64,000 bases of DNA from positions 135,096,039 through 135,160,038 of the forward strand of contig CAXKWD010000006.1 of the NCBI GenBank assembly GCA_964059195.1, given 5' to 3'. The notes under the pieces were generated by a model that saw only the letters and a list, made by a program, of their open reading frames with translations, had not been told where the DNA came from and did no database searches. The stretch is from Ectobius pallidus. Taxonomy: Eukaryota; Arthropoda; Insecta; Blattodea; Ectobiidae. Positions 57,561-64,000 of this stretch are shown in pieces. Position 1 is the first letter of the stretch. Each line of letters opens with the position of its first letter. The translations under genes and the position numbers were made by a program.

Positions 57561-57730
57561 GTTTTTCTATAATGGCTTTTATTAAAATGAGAGCACGTTT
57601 ATGAAAGGAGCAAAGGGAGTTGCGTACGACTGTTTTTGTTCTACCATAACTAAATGTTTAAGTCTTGAGATTTAAGATTCATAAAAAAGAAATTCAAAAT
57701 AAAAAAATGTTTTTTAACATGACTATTCAA

Positions 57731-58085
57731 CTCATACGCCGCGTGTTTTATATTGACCAATAACGTTTAGCAATTCCTCGGATATAGACCAAACACGGCC
57801 GTTTATCTTACAATATTCTTGTAGGAATCGAGAGGATGGCATTTTATCGGGTAAAATGGTCTGGTCGTTACTGGAGACGCAAGTATCAGTGTGCAGTGAT
57901 TAATAGTAAGATGGTGCCACTAAGCGGCACGAAAACAGATTATTTTATACAACATAATTTGTTTGGAAATTGAAATAATAGAAATGTACATTGATTAAGA
58001 ACACAATTTCGATTCGGTGCAAGCCAGTTCGTGTGCTTTTATTCTGTTCTGCTGTTAGCTTAATTGAATGAAGTTAACTATGTCT
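57731..58085 (+). mobile_element. long inverted-repeat element, copy 2 (one arm only)
   Basis: 57731-57905 matches the reverse complement of the arm at 2069-2210 (TATTGACCAATAACGTTTAGC, GACCAAACACGG, TCGTTACTGGAGACG). 57905-58085 matches the reverse of 1880-2068 (TTTTATACAACATAATTTG, AACACAATTTCGATTCGGTG). The opposing arm is absent. Confidence 0.65.
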
Positions 58086-58089
58086 TATA

Positions 58090-59615
58090 TGCACTGCTGG
58101 TAGCACTGATTACACCAAAACAGCTCGAATCGATTCATGGATGGTTGATTCATAGTATGCCGTGATCTCGCAGCTGTTAGTTTTGTTTTTGTAGAACAAA
58201 GCACGAAAGTTATTATTATTTGTATAATCTGTTGGATTTTTATTCATGGAATAGTCTTAATAAATCCAACTCGAGTTGACGAGTAGCATCAGATAAATTC
58301 GCTCCTGCTGCGCAGTCGCGAATCTATCGATAAACTCTTCAACTCTCGTGGGATTACCTATCATAAGAATGCCATGAAATATAGCCTACACCTCGACCAG
58401 GTTATAAGAGTTACAGTTATGTGCAATATGGAAAGCATTCTTGTCAGGAATACCGCTGATGTATTTCTGCTTCTTTTGACGTATAGAATATGTAAAAGAC
58501 GTGCGTGGCAGAGGATGACTGGTGCGTTTGATGTGGCTGTGAGAATCTGTGGTGCGTGGAATTTGACAAAGACTTTATAGCGGGGACACTGCGGAGTTCT
58601 CACTTGAATGGCTCCTATAGAGCCTTGGCACTCGGGTTATTCAGGTCAGACCACTGTTTTCCTGACACCACAGAAATTCTGCAATTATTATGGAATATAT
58701 AAACTCATTCGTGAGTGTCCTCTTAATGCACAAGAAGATTTGATAACATGTGGTGTCTTTGTTCTCGCAGACTACAACCACAGCACTACTTAATTGCAGT
58801 GCTCAAAGTGGATATGATGTGGGCTAAGACGAACTCTCCTGACTTTGTAGTATTTACAGTATATTACGAAAGAAGTCTCTTAAGAACATTACTGGAAAAT
58901 CCAAGGAAGAAATTTCTTACTCTTTTCGACGATAACGATTTAGCTGGTAATAAAAGACATTACTTGCATGAAAATAATCAATCATTTAGAAGCTTTTATT
59001 AATAAAGGGTAAAATTTAGTATATTCTTTTATTCTTGGTGGCGATCAATTCTTCGACTACTTCAGCGCAGAGCCACTATACCAAGCCATGGCATTCCGTG
59101 AGGTGTAGAAGATCTTATGACATACTTAGCTGCCTTATGAGTTATCTTAGGTCATTATTAAGAAACGAAAGGAAAGTAAAGGCTGGTAAGATTGAAATTA
59201 TAAAATTCAAATTTCAAATTTCAAATATGATTATATTCCATGTCTGCGTTAATAAATATATCAAACGTTAGAAGGTAAACTACGGAAACGATAGACACGA
59301 TATAGAATGTAACAATTAAGAGATGGAGGTGTATACGTGAAATAAATTAAATAATTAAATGAAATTAATTTAAAATGAATGAGACTGGAATAATAAAATA
59401 AGGATATAAATACTACCATATGGTAACGCAAATATTCAAACATTCAAGAAATATTTGGATTATATGTCTCCATAAAAGGAATACTCCAAGAAAAAGCCTA
59501 CCTTGTCGGAACTTGAACCCACGACTTTCAGGAAATAAATATTCTGCATTACCTAATGCCCTTGCGGATACACTGTTTTCCCCAATAGTTGGACTTAATG
59601 TAAATAAAAAGACTT
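58090..59615. other. no clear gene
   Basis: Several short frames around 58370-59000 are open on one or both strands without family resemblance. 59500-59545 on the minus strand has a worn B-box-like GGTTCAAGTTCC. Confidence 0.4.
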
Positions 59616-59620
59616 ATTAT

Positions 59621-60325
59621 TAGGGCAAGGCATTTGATGATTTTGCATCTTTTTCATATGAAGGTTAAACGATAGCTCGAATATATATAAATGTGTATCA
59701 TGAAATAATTTATTAAATAAGCGGAATTTGTTTTTGCTTTTTTTCTATATTTTGCATTTTTCGTAATTTTCAACAGAAAGTTCATTTTTGGCAATTTTTA
59801 GGTCATTTTCGGCATAGAGGTATTTTTCGGCATTTTAGGTCATGTGTCAGTGGAGGTAGAGAGGGGCTTTTCCACGTACAAATCATTACTTTGAGACAAC
59901 AGATTTATTTGAGAATCTCCGCCAAGTGTTCATATTTAACTTTAATTCAGGTTTATTGTAAACACCATAGCACAGTTTGTCTTGCAGCAATAAAGATTTA
60001 TTTTTTTCTTTCTTTTTAAATGTCACATATTTGCTAGGGCAATTTGATGGGCATGCTAGTTCAGATTTTTTTTTTTCGCTAAGGGTGTCCAAGTAGTATT
60101 GATTTACTTACTTCTTTAATAATAATAAAATAAGTGTTTTTTATATAGTAAATTCACATGTAACGTTATTGCTTTTAGAAATTCATTACTTAAAAAAATT
60201 AATAAAATGGAAAATTAATTTTTCATTTAAAAAAAAATTGTCATTTTTTTCACTATTTTAGCTCATAAAAGCATTTTTTATTTTGTGTTTTTCACTATTT
60301 TATGGTCATTAAATTCCTTGCCATA
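59621..60325. mobile_element. hAT-like non-autonomous element, 705 bp
   Basis: Termini TAGGGCAAGGCATTTGATG and, reversed, TATGGCAAGGAATTTAATG. Eight bases outside each end, CTTATTAT and GTTATTAC, match at six of eight. The interior repeats TTTTCGGCAT / TTTTAGGTCAT phrases and is AT-rich, with no transposase. Same general build as 21563-22185. Confidence 0.55.
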
Positions 60326-60989
60326 GTTATTACTCTTACTAGAGCACATATTATATAGGTACTTTTCCTGAAACTGTTTAATCTATCAGCTGCCTCTCTA
60401 TACGTTTGTGAATATTAGATTTTGTTTACTGAGTACATAAGTTGAAAATTATAATGGAAATGCAATATTTTGCATTTTAAGGCACTAGGAACTCCTTATT
60501 TTAATATGAACTTCTATGTGGAAAATAAGTAGCATCGTCTTGTGTACATTGAAGTAAGTGTTCCTCGCCTTCAAAAATGTATAAATATTGCACGAACATC
60601 AAAGGACTGGAGTTCCTTTCAAGTTCTTTCTTGTTATCTCTCCCCTTGATATAAAAGGAACGTAGAGCGGAAAGAAGTGTGATGTGTTATGTAATATTGG
60701 GTTAAGAACAATTTGCTGTGTTGCAGTGCAAGTTTATAGAAGTGGAGTTCACGTACCATAGCTTAAGTTTTATTTCTCTGCTTTATTATTAAATGAAAAA
60801 CATGACTCAAAGGAAAGAACTTGCCTGCAGATATATTTCGTACAGTTCTTTCCACATTACTTGTTATATTTTCTGAACCAGTCCTTTTAAACTAAAGGTC
60901 GGTGGATTATGATTCTATGTGACAATCTATTAAAATAATGAAAACTACTAAAATAAGGAAATGCCTGTTTTTAAGATGCAGTTAAGAAA

Positions 60990-61245
60990 CTTTTGTACTC
61001 TCGTCTTCTGTCCAGAAATCTAAAAATACAAATTTATAATCCACCGGTTGTATTATATGGATGTGAGACATAGTCCCTTATACTTCGGGAAGAACATAAT
61101 CTGTGGGAGTTCAAAAACAGAGTGCTTAGAAAAATATTCGGACCTAAGAGGCACGGAAGATGAAATGGGCCAGACATGTTGCGCGCATGGGGGAGGAAAG
61201 ACAGATCTCAGAGTAGTTTCCTCTTTCCGCTAAGCTTATACTTCA
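60990..61245 (+). pseudogene. LINE reverse-transcriptase tail fragment
   Basis: Reads VLYGCET, a stop in place of the usual Trp, SLILREEHNLWEFKNRVLRK then IFGPKR. An internal deletion follows, then RKMKWARHVARMGEE-like residues in another frame. It parallels 24070-24290 of the larger LINE copy. The insertion at 61256 begins directly after it. Confidence 0.7.
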
Positions 61246-61255
61246 CCAGAACAGT

Positions 61256-61552
61256 AGGAGTGGACTTTCAAAACGCAGTTATTGCACAACTATTTGTTTG
61301 TCAGAAAACGAAAAAAACTACTGTAAAAAAAGCGTTTTGATTGTCCAGCGGCGAAGGACTAACGTAGGACTAACAGGACTAACAGTGTTTTGAATGTCCA
61401 TACTAATTTCAGACCTCTGTAACTACGAGAAAATTAGCATTTTGATGCTGTAGTCACGTTCATAATGTAGAGAGGTACATATACAATGATATGCCACCAA
61501 TAACTCATTTTTGAAAAATTGTGGACAAACAGCGTTTTGAATGTCCACTCCT
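61256..61552. mobile_element. 297-bp MITE-like element with CAGT flanks
   Basis: AGGAGTGGACTTTCAAAACGC at the left is mirrored at the right as GCGTTTTGAATGTCCACTCCT. CAGT lies immediately outside both ends. Two extra copies of the subterminal motif (GCGTTTTGATTGTCCA near 61331, GTGTTTTGAATGTCCA near 61387) lie inside in the orientation of the right end. Confidence 0.7.
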
Positions 61553-61559
61553 CAGTTAC

Positions 61560-62200
61560 AGTTATCAGAACCGGACTCAATATTGTATCCCTTGTCATGT
61601 TTTATCCTAAAGAACCCTAAAATGTTAATATGCATGTTTTGTTACATCATGTAAGGAAGTTGTTGGTACTACTTAGGTTTTATTGGCTATAAAGAATGTT
61701 AACCTATTTACCTATTCCGCTCTTTGGATTTGAGAGGTTTCGGGAGGGAAGAAACTTCAGTTCTGCTTGATAGTGTATTCATATTGTATGCGATGTGTAC
61801 TGAAGGAGAACGGCCAACTGCCCATCACGTTATATGTTTACATAAGTTCTGAAGTTTCAACACAGCAAAAAAAAAAGTTGGGATGTTATGAGTGAGTTTG
61901 CATCCTAAGAGAGTGTAACTTGATATTGAATGCTTTCACCTAAATAGAAAGAAGAATGAATACGATTTAAATATATCCGTTTCAAGAATCTTCTTTTAAA
62001 GTTTAAAATAAAATAGGATAAATTTACTACATGAAAATCCAATAGCCATTTTGTTATACCGGTAATTTCGCTCTGTGTTTCAAACTGAATTATATTCTTC
62101 AACATAAAGGGGTGTTAAATTACATAGGCCTAGCAAAATTAACTTTTATAAAAACTTTCTTTTTGTAATTTCAGTTTATTGTGTTCCTGCTTATGACAAA
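61560..62200. other. no gene
   Basis: AT-rich; nothing recognised. Confidence 0.5.
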
Positions 62201-62208
62201 TTAAAAAT

Positions 62209-62896
62209 GAAGGGCCTAGTTCTATAAGGGCGTAAGGCACAAATCTTTCATTTTGAGCTTTTTTCATTTAACCCTTCTCTCTTAAATACTCAGTGAACTA
62301 TTTGTACTTGTGCCTTAAACCTCTGCTCAGTTATAAGAAAAAACTTGTGAGACTGCACATTCATTCTACTTTATAACAGTTCCATACAGGCGTAAGGCAC
62401 ACTTCCTATCTGTTATTGAGGTGTATTTACCAACTGTTTTTATTTTCCGCAGTGCTACCATCCAAGCCAATGTTTATAAAAACTGAACTTGCATTTCTGA
62501 AGTGTAACTTAATACAAAATATATTGTTTTGCTTATCGTCTATTATATTAATGACTATACTGGTATTCATTGGCTAACATGCAATTGTCACTGTATAATA
62601 CAGGATTTTACTAAAATAAAGTAAAAGCAAATGATATGATACAAAGTAAAAATATGTTGCTACTGTAAAAATACTTCTGTTTTGTTTAACATGTTTAGGT
62701 GTCTCTAGTTTTAAAAATCCCAATATATTCTACCTTGTAAATTTGCAGAACACTAATTTAGCATGTCCTTCAAAAATATATGTCATAAAATTAAATTTTA
62801 AACCACCTACTTGTGAGTGGTAACATTGTTTAGAAACATCAAGATTTCTCGAAATCATGTCCTTGTGTCTTACGCCTTTATGGAACTAGGCCCTTC
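62209..62896. mobile_element. 688-bp TIR element with a third internal end
   Basis: GAAGGGCCTAGTTCTATAAG at the left and, reversed, GAAGGGCCTAGTTCCATAAA at the right; the match goes on through GGCGTAAGGCACA / GGCGTAAGACACA, about 33 bp. A further copy, CAGTTCCATACAGGCGTAAG, sits at 62379. An AAAT flank on both sides is a possible 4-bp duplication. No coding sequence recognised. Confidence 0.7.
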
Positions 62897-62899
62897 AAA

Positions 62900-63765
62900 T
62901 GTTTCCGGTTATTCTCTATCATGTGCATTTTTGCACTTCCCGATTAGCTACTTAGTACACCCACGCACAAGATCCTTGAAAGAAAATTGTTCTGCTGTAC
63001 TGTTTATTGATTAGTATGAAAACTGTTCATGTATGATGAACAGTTTTAATTTATCTCGAGAATTTATTTGCTTAATATCATTCCCATAATATACACTGAA
63101 GTAGAGACTATTTCTCGGATCTGTTCTCATAGTAATTTTTCTTTCTTACAGGTAAGGCCAGACACATGGACGAGATGTTCCTTGTAGATGTTTCTGCATG
63201 CACGGTAGGTTTCTTTAGGAAGTAATATTCTATGATGGGATTAAACATGGATTCTCATCAATATAACGTTCTTTCTATCATTTATGGCAGTCCGAATGTA
63301 TCGTTTTAGGATAGAAGAGTACGACACATTGAGTGAAATAGGCCTATTATGGTTTAGTGAGTGCAAACCACTTATTAAGAAAATTTAGCATATACTTTCC
63401 TTTACTGTACAAGAGATCTGTTTGAAGTAACTATTGTTACTCTAGTTTTGAATTATATTTATGTATACATAGCCTATATATCTATGTTTCATAATTAAAA
63501 AAAAAAACTACATTAGGGTGTATAAGATTATTAACTTTAACTTCGAGAAGATAATCTAGATTTAAATACTTATTAATCTTCTATGAATAAAATAAAGAGG
63601 AAACGAATTTATAACTTATCAACAGGAAAGAGCTAAGACAATATAAAAAATTTTCACCTAATTTAAATGTTCACAGCATACTTAGACCTATTGGACGTAC
63701 TTATTGGGATAAAATATATAAGTAACTTAGCCTACTATTTTATGTTCATTTTTCACATCCTTAGC
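62900..63765. other. AT-rich, no gene
   Basis: No supported feature; a GAACAGTTTTCATAC/ATGAACAGTTTT small inverted pair at 63010-63047. Confidence 0.45.
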
Positions 63766-63769
63766 AGGA

Positions 63770-63960
63770 GGTTTCCATTATCAAGTGTTTAGCATTGTTG
63801 TCCTCAGACCAGGGTGACTAGGTTCGATTCCTGGTAGCTTACATCCTCAGATTATTACGAGGCAAGAAGATATGCTCGAGATTAATATTTATCCTTATGA
63901 GCACATAAAAGAAAAATCTTGAGTGGATTTGAGAGAGTGGCAATAACCATTTGCTCTCAT
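63770..63960 (+). repeat. tRNA-like SINE head at window end
   Basis: A perfect B box (GGTTCGATTCC at about 63832) preceded by a worn A-box region (AGTGTTTAGCATTG). The downstream body (ACATCCTCAGATTATTACG onward) has no second copy here. Probably an old SINE; not a working tRNA. Confidence 0.4.
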
Positions 63961-64000
63961 TCCTTGCGTGTATGAGTGAAGTCCTAGCACGACATGAAAC

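Noticed and set aside
58374..58603. Overlapping open frames on both strands
   Set aside because: Simultaneous openness on both strands without motif suggests chance; no homology wording.
1..64000. CRISPR array, prophage or operon
   Set aside because: Sequence is eukaryotic in character: spliceosomal intron, LINEs, SINEs, mariner; no regularly spaced direct repeats of CRISPR type.

Overview
The window looks like non-genic, repeat-rich DNA from a large insect genome. It is AT-rich. It carries no rRNA, no clearly functional tRNA gene, no CRISPR array and no bacterial-type operon, and no long open reading frame. Nearly every protein-like stretch is a decayed transposable-element (TE) fragment: several LINE reverse-transcriptase tails, mariner transposase pieces, a pogo-like element, non-autonomous inverted-repeat elements and tRNA-derived SINEs. 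The tail of one LINE family, with the frame phrase GNEPPGS, and the SINE types fit what I remember of cockroach (Blattodea, perhaps Periplaneta) sequence. That assignment is from memory, not a search.

Layout. 0-6 kb: mariner remnant, a tRNA-like unit, a large inverted-repeat element and a small MITE. 6-20 kb: a tRNA-like unit beside a foldback; a composite repeat family with a minisatellite interrupted by a 776-bp pogo-like element; then more tRNA-like units, a MITE and a SINE remnant. 20-30 kb: a hAT-like element, a long-TIR element, a LINE tail, an intact SINE with 13-bp target duplication, a mariner palindrome, and a LINE insertion with 13-bp target duplication. 30-45 kb: a 183-bp hairpin, a TIR element keeping a transposase C-terminus, a LINE tail, a 393-bp element with exact 8-bp target duplication, an intact SINE with 12-bp duplication, a second mariner tail, and an unrecognised coding-like minus-strand frame. 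48-50.3 kb is the most gene-like part. It holds a two-exon SAP/YqaJ gene remnant with a GT-AG intron and poly(A) signal, an endonuclease fragment of a LINE, a THAP zinc-finger exon on the minus strand, and a LINE 3' end. 51-64 kb: tandem repeats, more mariner, LINE and TIR elements, and a tRNA-like unit at the end.

The pieces do not form a pathway. They record repeated insertion, nesting and inversion. The two sites that most resemble host-type genes (SAP/YqaJ at 48.3-49.0 kb, THAP at 49.75-49.97 kb) each have the same ACTTCCGGTT motif, an ETS-type site, just upstream of the start codon. I found no clear new biological system. The best leads are this gene-like pair, the unidentified frame at 43.2-43.7 kb, the mariner palindrome with a visible strand-switch point, and a strong excess of the octamer TAGGCCTA that is almost confined to the right half.
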